DNA of 64,000 bases from Polytrichum commune (taxonomy: Eukaryota > Streptophyta > Polytrichopsida > Polytrichales > Polytrichaceae), in NCBI GenBank assembly GCA_950295325.1, contig OX485805.1, positions 37,991,501 to 38,055,500 of the forward strand, read 5' to 3'. A program made the position numbers and the translations under genes. Below the pieces are notes generated by a model. That model had not been told where the DNA came from, searched no databases, and was given only the letters and a program-made list of their open reading frames with translations. Shown here one piece after another: positions 54,201-63,402 of the stretch. The first letter of the stretch is position 1. Each line of letters opens with the position of its first letter.

Positions 54201-57200
54201 CCCCTTGGAGACATTGGATCATCGTCTCCATCGCTGCCCCACCCGCCTGCATGAGAAGGCTCCTCTCTAGAGGCAAGAGGAACAACAGGATGTGGGGTAA
54301 TGATATCCAAGAAGTCATTGAGATCCATTTTCTCTGCAAGCTTCCTGTGATCTTTGCACTCATCCATGTCGCCAGCCCCCACAAACGAGTTAACCTGCAA
54401 CCCAAGCATCTGCACCAAATAAAAAAAGTTAGTGGATTGTTGGTATCAAGATTGAATTGACGGGGAAGATGGACATACAAACATGATGCAGTGTGCATTT
54501 TACGGACGTGCGTCCGTAAAATGCACACTGGGTTAGGTTTGATAACTTTACGGCCGCGCGGCCGTAAAGTTGAAATGAACTAGGTGGTTACACTTTACGG
54601 TCGCGCGGCCGTAAAGTTGCATCAGGTGGAGGCATGAAAGTTTTTTTAAGTACTTACCAATGCCGCATAAACAAATTTGGTCCCCCCGAAGACGTTGTAC
54701 ACTGTCTCACTCATCACAGTCACAGCCTTCAATACCCCTATGTAAAAGTCCATTCGGAGCTCGGTTCCCGGGCAGATTGCGAACATCGCCTCGTCCATTA
54801 GCTCCTTGGGGTGTGGAGGCGGCAACTGGTAAATTTTCTTGAACACGCTCTTCGCCTTTATAGGCAAACGCCCACTTGGCGAAGACTTCCGTGTCAAGAA
54901 ATAGAGACATATAGCGCCGACCTGCTTTACCCCCCTTGCTTCTTCGATGACGGCGATGCCTTCCGTCTTCGCGGGGACGTATGTGCTGTGGAAGATATTG
55001 TATTCGAGATCCATCGTCGAGTTGTATAGGTCGACGACCGCTGCGGATCTCTCTTGGTCCACAATCCACAGCCACACGTTTGGCTCCAGAAGTGCAGGGG
55101 ACCGAAAGCTCTTGAAAGCTTTCAGGAAGCTGTCGTAGAAAGGGGTCCCCGGAGGAGGTTGTTTCCAAGAATTTGGAAATGCACGGAAATCAAAGATAGC
55201 AAAAGGACAACCCCGGGGGTCATCTCTCACAGTGGCCCGCGAAGCATGGGTGTCCCACTTGCCGAACTTCAATTGTGATGTCACGGCGCAAAACCTTGCG
55301 ACACCCTCGAATTTGGCATTCTTCTTTCTATCGAGGAAGTGTTTATACAAAGTTGTCTCCCTTTCGTCGATAGAACCTTTCTTCTCGTTCTTCCTTGAGC
55401 GCTGGGCCAAGAACGGAGATGCTGCTCTCATCAATGCCTTCATTGAGACACCATTGATGTGGTATGCTATTTTCAATCCCCTCCAGTTGTCCCACACAAT
55501 GTCACCATCTGCATCTGTAAGGTTGTAGGCGGGTACCAATTTGCCTATCTCCCTCATAGCCAACGTCTTCTTCTTCCTGTATTCGCACCATTCCTTAATA
55601 TGGTACGTTGAAGGCTTCATAAACCTTGGTCGTTTGAGGAAGATTTTTGGATACAGCGCTGTCCTTCTCGGAGTCTCCTTAAGAAGGTGTTCTGCCGCCT
55701 TGTAAAGCTCGGCATCGAGCAACCCTTGGAGGGGACGGAAGAACTCTCTGAGGATTGGAGGCACCTTAATCTTCAAGTCCTCTTTGTACTTCTTCTCCGT
55801 CTCAAGGTTGATGAGTTCTCCGTTGCTGTGTGCATGGAAGACGCGCATCCAGATAGCCCAGGTCCTACCCGACGAAGTGATGAGCTTCAGTTCGCCCTTC
55901 AGATCGTGCACTGTCTTCATGCCGCTTTGCTTCATGTCAATACTTGAGAACTTCGTCACAATCGCACTGCTGAATGCCTGCAAGTAGAGAAACAAATAAG
56001 TTGTTGAAATGAGATCAACAAATGGAATGAGAACAGTCTAGTTTACGGACGCGCGTCCGTAAACTTAGAGCACAGAAAGAGTGACGGAGAATTTACGGAC
56101 GCGCGTCCGTAAATTCATTTGGGAATATTACCTGCCATTTGGGATTCTTGACGACTGCGTTGTCCCTCTCTTTTGGTGGACAGCCGTGCTCCTCCCACAA
56201 GGTCCTACCAGCCACGATGTTGGCTGCCCATGACGCCTCAAACGCTTTGATTTTGTTTGTCTGGTTGAGGAAGGCTGATATGGCGATTAGCTGATTGGAG
56301 TCCTCTGAATGCACGAGAAGTGCCTTCCAATATCGGATTGTGGGTTTCAGAGGGCTCTTCCAATTATCGTCTGCGAGGAGAGCTTTTGCCGCTTCCACGC
56401 TATGCTGGCCGTCCACGATGTAGAATTCCCCTTGCTTAATAATTGGCCAATGTTCTGCTGTGACCTCCACGATTGGATCCTTTGGGGTCACACATATGGT
56501 CTGCCGGTCAGCTTTCGGGTTGTTCATGATGTTGTTCATCTGCCACCAGACCCCGCTCTCTTCTTGCACCCGAGTATTCATACTCTCGGTGCCCTGGTGG
56601 CATTTATAAACATCCACGTCAAATGTGAAATACCTGCCCATTGGCCAGCAGGCTTTCGTTTTTTCGTCGAACTCTTGTTGAATTTTTGTTGATAGATCAG
56701 AGTTCGGGCGTTCTCCTTTCTTCAGAAGTGGTGCGACAGTAAGGGTGGAGCTGACATCTGGACCTTCGGTAAGTCCAGATGACTCCATCTGTGAATGGGA
56801 GCGTTTACTGGATGGTCTGCTCCCTCTCGATGCTCCATTTTGAGACGGTCTTGATCCTTCCGGGACTGTCTGTGGAACACGCGGTTGTCGTTCAGAAATG
56901 ACTTTCTTCTTCCTTTTCCCCTTTCTGGACTCCAGGACTGCCCCATTCACTCTCGTGACATTGTTGAGGAGTCTTCCAAGCCGCTTACCCGTCCAAGGTG
57001 CATTGCATGCATAGTCTTGGAATTCAGTTGCCAGATTGAAGCAACCCGCATCCGGGCTGCCATTTTCGCATTCAGCCTTGTGGAATGGATGTCTGTGCTC
57101 ATGAAGAAGAATTGTGACTCTGTCATCTTGTTTTTCAAGATCTATGACGACATAGTCACCTTGGGCCACTGCACACTCTACAGACCAATTTTTAACTCTA

Positions 57201-57421
57201 ACCCATTTATCTACGTCTATATCTTTGGTATTCATTTGATACCCAAATCTAAGTACGAATGTGTCATTCTCAAGTTTCTCTACGTAAACTGTCCAGTTGT
57301 CTACTGTGTCTTCAACTGGCTTGTAGTGATCGTTGTGGCTTATATCTTTGATGGCGGGTGGAAGTGGAGGCGGAAGAAACTCAAATGCCTGGTCAATTGC
57401 AGGTCTTTTTGTAGATGCCAT
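50943..57421 (-). CDS. Predicted six-exon gene: ParB-like / DNA methyltransferase-like / coiled coil / FCP1-like protein
   Basis: Proposed exons (- strand): 57421-56132, 55977-54658, 54409-53021, 52675-51914, 51814-51416, 51269-50943; 1828 aa. All introns are GT-AG and phase 0. Donors are GTAATA, GTAAGT, GTAATC, GTATGA and GTGCCC (the last weak); acceptors are CTTGCAG, GTGCAG, ATCACAG, CCTTAG and TTTCAG. The ATG at 57421 directly follows an acceptor-like TTTGCAG, so a non-coding first exon is likely. Domains: DGQH/ParB fold in exon 1, beta-class N4/N6 methyltransferase-like region across exons 2-3, coiled coil and low complexity in exon 3, FCP1/NIF domain in exon 4, disordered exons 5-6. The link of exons 2 and 3 is supported because methyltransferase motif I is completed only after splicing. 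Exons 4-6 could be a separate gene. ParB-methylase fusions are known in phages and bacteria; a plant copy with an FCP1-like part is unusual. Confidence 0.6.
51416..51814 (-). CDS. Exon 5: low-complexity extension
   Basis: 133 codons, Ser/Pro-rich (SQPGPSSPS and LPPSPSPL), following exon 4 in phase 0 through a 99-bp intron (51815-51913). The proposed donor AAG|GTGCCC is weak; unspliced, the frame ends at 51377. Confidence 0.5.
51914..52675 (-). CDS. Exon 4: FCP1/NIF (HAD phosphatase-like) domain
   Basis: 254 codons. FIIFDLNGVLC is the first HAD motif; the canonical DxDx(T/V) is DLNG here, so the second Asp is Asn. RVRPGLRCFLREV and VIIWSSM are typical of the FCP1 homology fold, and LLIDDSPAK supplies the Asp-Asp of motif III/IV. 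Family members dephosphorylate RNA polymerase II tail or other Ser/Thr phosphoproteins. Plant relatives with DLNG exist and may be inactive or altered. It could also begin a separate gene at a Met 17 codons into this exon. Confidence 0.8.
52972..52991. repeat. Palindrome repeat in intron 3
   Basis: A 20-bp perfect palindrome TTACGGACGCGCGTCCGTAA; outside it the arms no longer pair. Confidence 0.9.
53021..54409 (-). CDS. Exon 3: end of methyltransferase-like region, coiled coil, low complexity
   Basis: 463 codons. Begins MLGLQVNSFVGAGD, completing the SAM-binding motif of exon 2. The middle is acidic and Ser/Pro-rich. About codons 245-320 form a charged coiled coil (KMEKRMKEELDMRLREANEE) with many Met and Gln after it. 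A Pro-rich, then acidic tail follows. Near its end (53084-53103) the palindrome repeat lies in frame and is translated as FTDARPEP: the base change that turns its TAA into GAA keeps the frame open. If unspliced, translation would stop at 53006. Confidence 0.6.
53084..53103. repeat. Palindrome repeat inside exon 3
   Basis: GGACGCGCGTCC core with arms TTCC/GTAA (one mispaired position). On the coding strand the usual TAA has become GAA. Confidence 0.85.
54489..54617. repeat. Three palindromes in intron 2
   Basis: 54489-54530: 42 bp, paired throughout except the central pair, with arms (cagtgtgcatt/aatgcacactg) found in no other copy. 54544-54571: 28 bp perfect, with the core changed symmetrically to GGCCGCGCGGCC. 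54592-54617: 26 bp, one G-T mismatch. Confidence 0.95.
54658..55977 (-). CDS. Exon 2: beta-class DNA methyltransferase-like region
   Basis: 440 codons. Late in the exon the order fits beta-class N4-cytosine/N6-adenine methyltransferases, where the catalytic motif precedes motif I: CPFAIFDFRAF in the position of motif IV (normally D/S-P-P-Y/W, here D kept and PP lost), then VWLWIVDQER and a helix, then ETVYNVFGGTKFVYAAL at the very end, resembling 'd.V.DvFgGtGttl.Aal'. With exon 3 this continues as MLGLQVNSFVG, the expected 'lGr.vi..e'. The missing PPY and the K in place of the second Gly of FGGTG argue against normal catalysis. The N-terminal 200 residues are unassigned. Confidence 0.5.
56040..56116. 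repeat. Two palindromes in intron 1
   Basis: 56040-56065 (26 bp) and 56089-56116 (28 bp), both with the perfect GGACGCGCGTCC core; the inner arms are gttta/taaac in one and attta/taaat in the other. Confidence 0.95.
56132..57421 (-). CDS. Exon 1: ParB/Srx-like (DGQH) domain
   Basis: 430 codons. Residues about 330-395 read GEFYIVDGQHSVEAAKALL, followed by a hydrophobic strand and a helix with SAFLNQTNKI. The DGQHR-type motif in the G-x-Y-x-(I/V)-V-D-G-x-H-R context marks ParB/sulfiredoxin-fold domains (DNA-binding or nuclease type); here the final Arg is Ser. Residues 1-150 are an unknown domain; about 160-250 is a basic Ser/Arg-rich linker (RKGKRKKK) that could be a nuclear signal. Without splicing the frame runs into intron 1 and stops in a palindrome (reading FTDARP then TAA). 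Confidence 0.7.
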
Positions 57422-57463
57422 CTGCAAATGCAAAAAACAATGCTTAGCATCATGATCAATGTC

Positions 57464-58099
57464 AAGTTTACGGACGCACGTCCGTAAACTTTCCACATGT
57501 TGTTTTGAATTATAGTGTCAGAATGAACTATCCGAAATGATTTTGCATATGTCAATACGAAATTTCACATGTAGTTTACGGACGCGCGTCCGTAAACTAT
57601 CAACGGGTAGTTGGGGATGAGAATCTCAACTATGAACAAAGATAAGATTTAATAAGAAAGTTCTAGTTTACGAACGCACGTCCGTAAACTAGTAGTTGGG
57701 TTTACGGGGTTAGCACTAATTTACGGACGTGCGTCCGGAAACTAGGAATGGTGTTTACTTGGATGTCACTAGTTTACGGACGCGCGTCCGTAAACTAGGA
57801 ATGGGGTTTACTCGGATGTCACTAGTTTACGGACGCGCGTCCGTAAACTAGGAATGGGGTTTCCTCGGATGTCACTAGTTTACGGACGCGCGTCCGTAAA
57901 CTAGGAGTGGGGTTTACTTGGATGTCAATAGTTTACAGACGCGCGTCCGTAAACTAGGAAAATATACTGTCCATTAGTAATAATATTGTTTTTTAAATAT
58001 ATCCAGAACTTACGGACGCGCGTCCGTAAGTTCTGGATATATGTTGCATGCTTCACCCACCTGGTGCGTCAAAGTTTACGGACGCGCGTCCGTAAACTT
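57464..58099. repeat. Cluster of ten palindromes in the leader intron
   Basis: Located at 57464-57491, 57572-57599, 57663-57692, 57716-57745, 57769-57798, 57822-57851, 57875-57904, 57929-57956, 57997-58042 and 58072-58099. The five from 57716 to 57956 lie in a tandem array with exact 53-bp spacing. The copy at 57997-58042 is a 46-bp perfect palindrome, with arms (atatatccagaac/gttctggatatat) unique to it. Confidence 0.95.
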
Positions 58100-58249
58100 C
58101 AAGCCCTACATTGGTTAATCTGGTCCTTGTTGAGAGGGTTCCGGAATTTCAGGAGGGTGGTTTTGTATTTCCCAAGGATCTGCAGAATGCAATTGCATTG
58201 ATCTACATAATGCAATTGCAGTGTTCTAGAAATCTTTCATGATGCATAT

Positions 58250-58912
58250 GATGCAAAATACAAGCAAACCAGCAAAGAACAAAAAAAAACGAAGCAATCA
58301 AACAATCCAGCAATCAAACAATCAAACCAGCAAGTAAAAAAGCAAGAAATAAACTAAAACACAATCAAACAAGCAATCTATGTACTTATGCAAGAGGCCA
58401 GCAAGTAAACAAGCAACCACGCCAGCAAGCAAAGCAAAGCAAAGCAGCAAGCACAAGCAAATCAAACAATTGTAAGCAAGCAAGCACACAAGCAAAAGAG
58501 AGAAAAAGCAATCACAAGCAAGCACATAAACAAAAGATTAAAAAAACAATCACAAGTAAGCACAAGCAAGCACAACCAGCTAGCAAGCACAAACAATGAC
58601 ACAAGCAGCAGGCAATCAAACAATTAAACAAGCAAGTAAAAGCAAGAAATTAACTAAAACACAATCAAACAAGCAACCTATGTCATTATGCAAGAGGCAA
58701 GCAATCAAACAAGCAACCAAGCCAGCACAACAAAGCACAACCAAGCACAACCAGCAAGCACAAAGCAATGCAAAGCAAAGAAAAGCAAAGCAAATCAGCA
58801 AAGCAAAGCAAAGCAAAGTAAAGCACAAGCAAAGCAAAGCAAAGCAAAAGCAAAGCAAAGCAAAGCAAACCAGCAAGCACAAGAACAAACACAAACACAA
58901 ACAACAAACAAC
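58250..58912 (+). repeat. AAGCA-rich composite repeat in the leader intron
   Basis: Pentamer-type 'aagca'/'aagcaaagc' runs, with a larger duplication of about 298 bp (58318-58405 and 58613-58703 share 'aacacaatcaaacaagcaa' and 'atgcaagaggc'). ORFs here are artefacts. Confidence 0.85.
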
Positions 58913-59230
58913 CTTGTGAGGTGACCAGGAGCGCCAACAGCAAGAGGAGCAACGCCACCAGCAAGAGGAGCGCGGAGAGGAGAGGAGCGCCAACAGCAAG
59001 AGGAGAGCAAGAGGAGAGCAAGAGGAACGCCAACAGCAAGAAGAGAGGAGCGCGGAGAGAATCGCCAACAACAAGAGGAACGCGGGGAGGAGAGGGTTTA
59101 GGGTGACAACAACAAACCCTAGAGAAGCAAGAGAAGAGCGTGAGAAGAATGTGAGGAAGGAGAGCGAGAGAGGGGAGGCGGAGAAATGAGAGGGTGAAAA
59201 TGGGCGAATGAAACCCTAAAACCCTTAAGT
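58913..59230 (-). promoter_or_regulatory. Probable non-coding first exon of the ParB-methyltransferase-like gene
   Basis: On the - strand the sequence is pyrimidine-rich (tctctcgctctcc) with 'tctagggttt', as is common in plant leaders. It ends CACAAG|GTTGTT, a usable donor that would splice over 1491 bp to TTTGCAG|ATG at 57421. Several 'gccaacagcaagagg' repeats lie within. Evidence is by composition and splice signals only. Confidence 0.45.
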
Positions 59231-59289
59231 ACTCAAGAGGAGCCCCCCAAACGCCCCGACTCCCAACGTCCCATCCACCCCGCACCCCA

Positions 59290-59301
59290 TCGCCACGTGG
59301 C
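59290..59301 (-). promoter_or_regulatory. G-box (GCCACGTGGC)
   Basis: A perfect palindromic CACGTG G-box about 70 bp upstream of the proposed leader, the usual site for bZIP/bHLH factors in plant promoters. Confidence 0.55.
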
Positions 59302-59345
59302 AGAACCCTATAGGTTCATATTGGAGAGGTATGTGGCACACCTCT

Positions 59346-61021
59346 CCCTCTTTAGTAAGACACGTTTGGAAATCACAAAAAATGTCGTATTATCGACATG
59401 TTGTCTTCTCGTTAATATGACAAACGCTGTAAAATTGTCGTACTATTGAGCGAATAAAAAAACAAAAGAAATATGAGCTTCAAAACACACACAACGGATG
59501 TAAGCAATTATTATATATATTGTATGAAATAATAACGTATAACTTCAAACAAATACAAGCGTTCTCAATAATTATTGAAATAAGAGTTCAGTGATCTGAG
59601 TCTAGTGTTGCCTACCTAAGTGAAACAAGTTGTCTAATAAAAAATTAGACAACAATGATGCATAACGTTGACGCTTTAATATTGTACATGAAAAAACATC
59701 ATCCAAATGAACCAAATGCAAATTAACATTAAAATCAAAGCCTTCTGCATTATTGATTCCCAAAACGGCATCCACCAACTCAACAACCATTATACACACT
59801 TCTTGCTCAATATCATATGCATATAAGTATTAGTTGACATGTCACCATCATCCAGTCGCAACATCCAATTACACTAAATATCACTAACCCTATGAAAGTA
59901 AGGTACTTTTAACTGTGAACTCAAACACTAAATTTCAACTATTAATGGTAATAAGTGGAAGTGACATATAATGTGTACCATTAATTATATGATTAAAATT
60001 TAACAATGACAAAAGGAGAAGGGACATGGTAGTAACATAGCATGTAAGATACAAATTGTAAAAACATAGCACCAGTGACAATTGGGTTCTACACCTTGTA
60101 CTCGAATATAGTCTTTGTTTAAAATAATCTCTTGAAACCCTTATTTTCATTAAATAGTGGCAGGCTCTTGGTCTGAAACCTAAATATCACCCTTATTTCA
60201 TTTTTTCCATGTCGACATAAATATTTATATATTTCACATTTTCATTCGTAGGTTTATTTGGGAATTGTTGTTCTGCCAACCGACTATGGTGCTAACCCAA
60301 CTCACACCATATTACTTCATAACTCGACATGATAGATTGTTTGATATTAGTCCTTCAATGTAGCATCATATTTATGACAAAGCCCAACTAACATAAGGTG
60401 AAGATACATGACCTGGAGTCATATTAGTCACCTTTCATTTATTAATACCCTAACCAAACCCATTCTACAATACAAATCCTAATGTTTATTAAGTTCACAA
60501 TGATAAGCCTAGGGAAGTTTTCGGTATTGAAACTATAGGACAATATGAGGTTGAGTAACTCAAGTGTAACATTTTTTTGTGGAGTTGTTGCAATATGAAG
60601 GTAAGTGGACTTTAAATGACTAGTACACTAACTATCGCTTATTATTACGAATTATGATATGCTACAACTATTTATTGTATGATAGTATATCATTGTCCAC
60701 AATTAAATTTCATCAATAAAATAAATTAAAAGATTAAGCATTTTGTAAATACAAACATCGTCATATGCCACTCTTTGGACTCCTCTATCAAGAATTTTTG
60801 AAAATATTTGTATTTGTTTGGAGTTATTAGCTCTTATTTCATATCATCTATATTGCCTATTAAACTTGTTGTATATATATCTTTGCGCTCATTTTTATTA
60901 TGATAATTTCGTATTCCCTCAATAATATGACAACTTTACGCCACTTGTCATATGAATGAGAAGACGACACCTAGATAACATGACCTTTTTGTGTTTCTCA
61001 CACTTGTCATACTAAAGAGGG
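59346..61021. mobile_element. Long-TIR element (MULE-like), non-coding
   Basis: About 105 bp at 59346-59450 (CCCTCTTTAGTAAGACACG...) is repeated inverted at 60917-61021 with moderate divergence (CCCTCTTTAGTATGACAAG...). Inverted repeats of about 100 bp suggest a Mutator-like non-autonomous element, but no clear 9-bp target duplication was seen. The 1.5-kb interior has no gene. Confidence 0.6.
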
Positions 61022-62545
61022 TGAACAATAATGACATTCATGTTCGGTTTGGATGAATTTGCATGTTAATCTCTTTAATTCTTGGAGGACATAACTCTCG
61101 TCCGTCACTTGAGGTCATCCTAAGCCGGTATCAATAACATAACCTCGAAGTGCGAGGCTTGGAAGAAATTTCACCATATTTTGAGAAGAACGACATAATA
61201 CTATGGGTTGAGGGTTTAGGGTTTAAGGGGTTTAGCATGAATGCAAGTCTAGAACCTAGGGTGAGCATTCAACTACCCTACTTCTTGTAATCATGAGGCC
61301 AAATTGCTTGCCTCTCATTTGAGAGTTTTAATGATAAAATGAGGTAGTGGGGGATGTCAATCCAACTACACTCTTTGGAATCTTGTGTCAAGAGTTCTTG
61401 AAAATGTTTGAATTTGTTTGGAGTTATAAGCTCTTATTTCATACCATCTAATAGGGTTGAAGTCATATGCCTATGATATTATCTTGCACAACATTACGAA
61501 TTAATTCAATCCCTTTGAACATAGGTCTAGTAAGCTTGTATTAAAAGTGCACGCAAGGGTATGTATTGAATTTACATCCCTCTTGTACATTAAACAACCA
61601 TCGGGATTCATTGAATCCTTCCACAAGCTTGTATATCACCTACATCAAGTAGTAGCAAACTGTTTTTTATTCTAGAGTTTTGTTTCCATGGTGACATGGA
61701 TTGATGTGTTAAGTACTCCATTAAAGAATACCAATTAATATATATGATCTTCAAAACCTTTCATCAAAAGTATATGTTAAGAGCAAATGGCTAAAGCCAG
61801 CTTGGAACATAAATATTATAATGATCTTCAATGTTTCGAAGCCTTAATTGTTTTCATATTTGTATCCCTTCATTTCATTTTAAACTTGGGGTCACATCAA
61901 AGGATAACAAGTCCCGGCTAAATCTTTTACTTGCATGTAAGGGGTACATTTCACCCAAAAAAAGTAAGATTTAAAAAAATGAAAGTTAGGGTTACACAAC
62001 CCAAGTTTTATGGCTCTCATTAAAGGATACCAAATGAAGATTTTGTACATGGCAATTAGAATTGTTATTGACAGTTTCATGAATATTTGTTCAATGTCAT
62101 ATATTTTTTCACCACTTACACCATCTTGCAAAATAATTGGTGTTGTTCAATAACTAAGAATGCTTGCAACCAAACCCTAAACCCTAAACCCACCAAACCC
62201 TAAACCCTACCTAGGTCCATAGATGTTCTACTTTCATGGCCTCACGGAAATCAAAGTTTCTGTATGTATTAATAATATTATGTGTAGGTGGGGAAATTAA
62301 AAGGGTTGGATGGTAGGGTTGCATGTTGGCCGCCATGAATACACATTCCATTCCAAGGCTGGCATTCTCCATGTTGGAATATTAGGTTTTTGTTTTTAGG
62401 AAAGAGTTGGCGGCTAGTATCCTATGCTGAAGAAAGGATCCAAGGGAAGACGATGAGTACTTAAGGAAAATCCCCCTACCAAGGGACTCTTTTTGCATCT
62501 CAGATGTGGGTTGCGCTCTTGAGACCCTTGTAGTGTGGTGGATAC
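61022..62545. other. AT-rich region, no supported gene
   Basis: Holds telomere-like runs (61211-61234 and 62171-62210) and a block at 61345-61455 that repeats 60770-60850 ('ttgaaaatgtttgaatttg', 'tttggagttataagctctt'). No RNA gene seen. Confidence 0.45.
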
Positions 62546-62758
62546 TTGTTTCGCGCAGGTATAGATCCTATTGCAATGAACCTACTATACCCTAAAACCC
62601 ATATTCGATTTGCACTATCTGGATCTCTGAATGCGATGGATTCTATTTCTGACAGGTATTGTTCACGCTGCAAGGGTCCTATTATGACGCCGCAAATTAC
62701 GGAACTTTATGGACGCGCGTCCGTAAACATTACATCTCTTGACTTATTTGCTTATTGA
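62546..62758 (+). CDS. Possible short exon containing a palindrome
   Basis: A 70-codon ORF that starts around an acceptor/donor-like 'cgcgcaggta'. A CSRCKGP stretch and a palindrome read in its third frame as YGRASVN are notable. No domain recognised; real coding status is doubtful. Confidence 0.2.
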   Translation: MFRAGIDPIAMNLLYPKTHIRFALSGSLNAMDSISDRYCSRCKGPIMTPQITELYGRASVNITSLDLFAY

Positions 62759-63358
62759 ATATCTCATATCTTATTGAATCTCTCAGTGGCTCGTTGCATC
62801 ATTGAGTATCTCAATCTATTTTCATTGGCTCATTGAGCATTTACAAGTAGGTTTACGGACGCGCGTCCGTAAACATGCATCCTTTTGGTGTCACATGGTG
62901 GTATGTCATCTACAATTTGGGCTGTGAATTATTATCTGTTTTGATAGCATGCATATTTGTTCTGATGAATATTTACGGACGTGCGTCCGTAAATCTTGAA
63001 CCTTTTGCATCTATTCTAGTAATGAGGTAAAGGTAGGTTTTCGGACGCGCGTCCGTAAACATACAAACCTCTTGCATCTGTTCTAGTAATGAGGTATAGG
63101 TAGGTTTACGGACGCGCGTCCGTAAACATACAAACCTCTTGCATCTGTTTAGTAATGAGGTAAAGGTATGTTTACGGATGCGCGTCCGTAAACAGACAAA
63201 CCGTTGGTACACATTCAAATACATTACTGGTAAGGCCAGGAGGTAAAATTTAGTGTAAATGTAAATGGGGCTGGGACTTCTTGGTTCCTTGCAACCCTAT
63301 TTGTTTTGGACACAATTGTCATTTGACATAGGGATATTTACGGATGGGCGTCCGTAAA
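62706..63358. repeat. Second cluster of palindromes (seven copies)
   Basis: Located at 62706-62727, 62851-62874, 62971-62994, 63037-63060, 63104-63127, 63169-63194 and 63337-63358. The cores at 63043, 63110 and 63176 lie in tandem units of 66-67 bp that share 'tctagtaatgaggta'. Several have one or two mismatches (for example ggatgggcgtcc in the last). Confidence 0.93.
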
Positions 63359-63402
63359 CATACATTGTCTAATTTGCCAAGACGTTTGCGCCTAACCCTG
63401 AC

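Noticed and set aside
58596-59285. ORFs in the AAGCA repeat, including a 199-codon hydrophobic one
   Set aside because: Low-complexity translation of a simple repeat; Leu/Cys-rich text comes from the complement of AAGCA.
62171-62210. True telomere or chromosome end
   Set aside because: Only a few CCCTAAA units in the middle of unique sequence; interstitial motif.
52972-63358. CRISPR-like array (repeated palindromes with spacers)
   Set aside because: The repeats are palindromes of varying length, the spacers are repeated or irregular, no cas genes are present, and the genome is eukaryotic.
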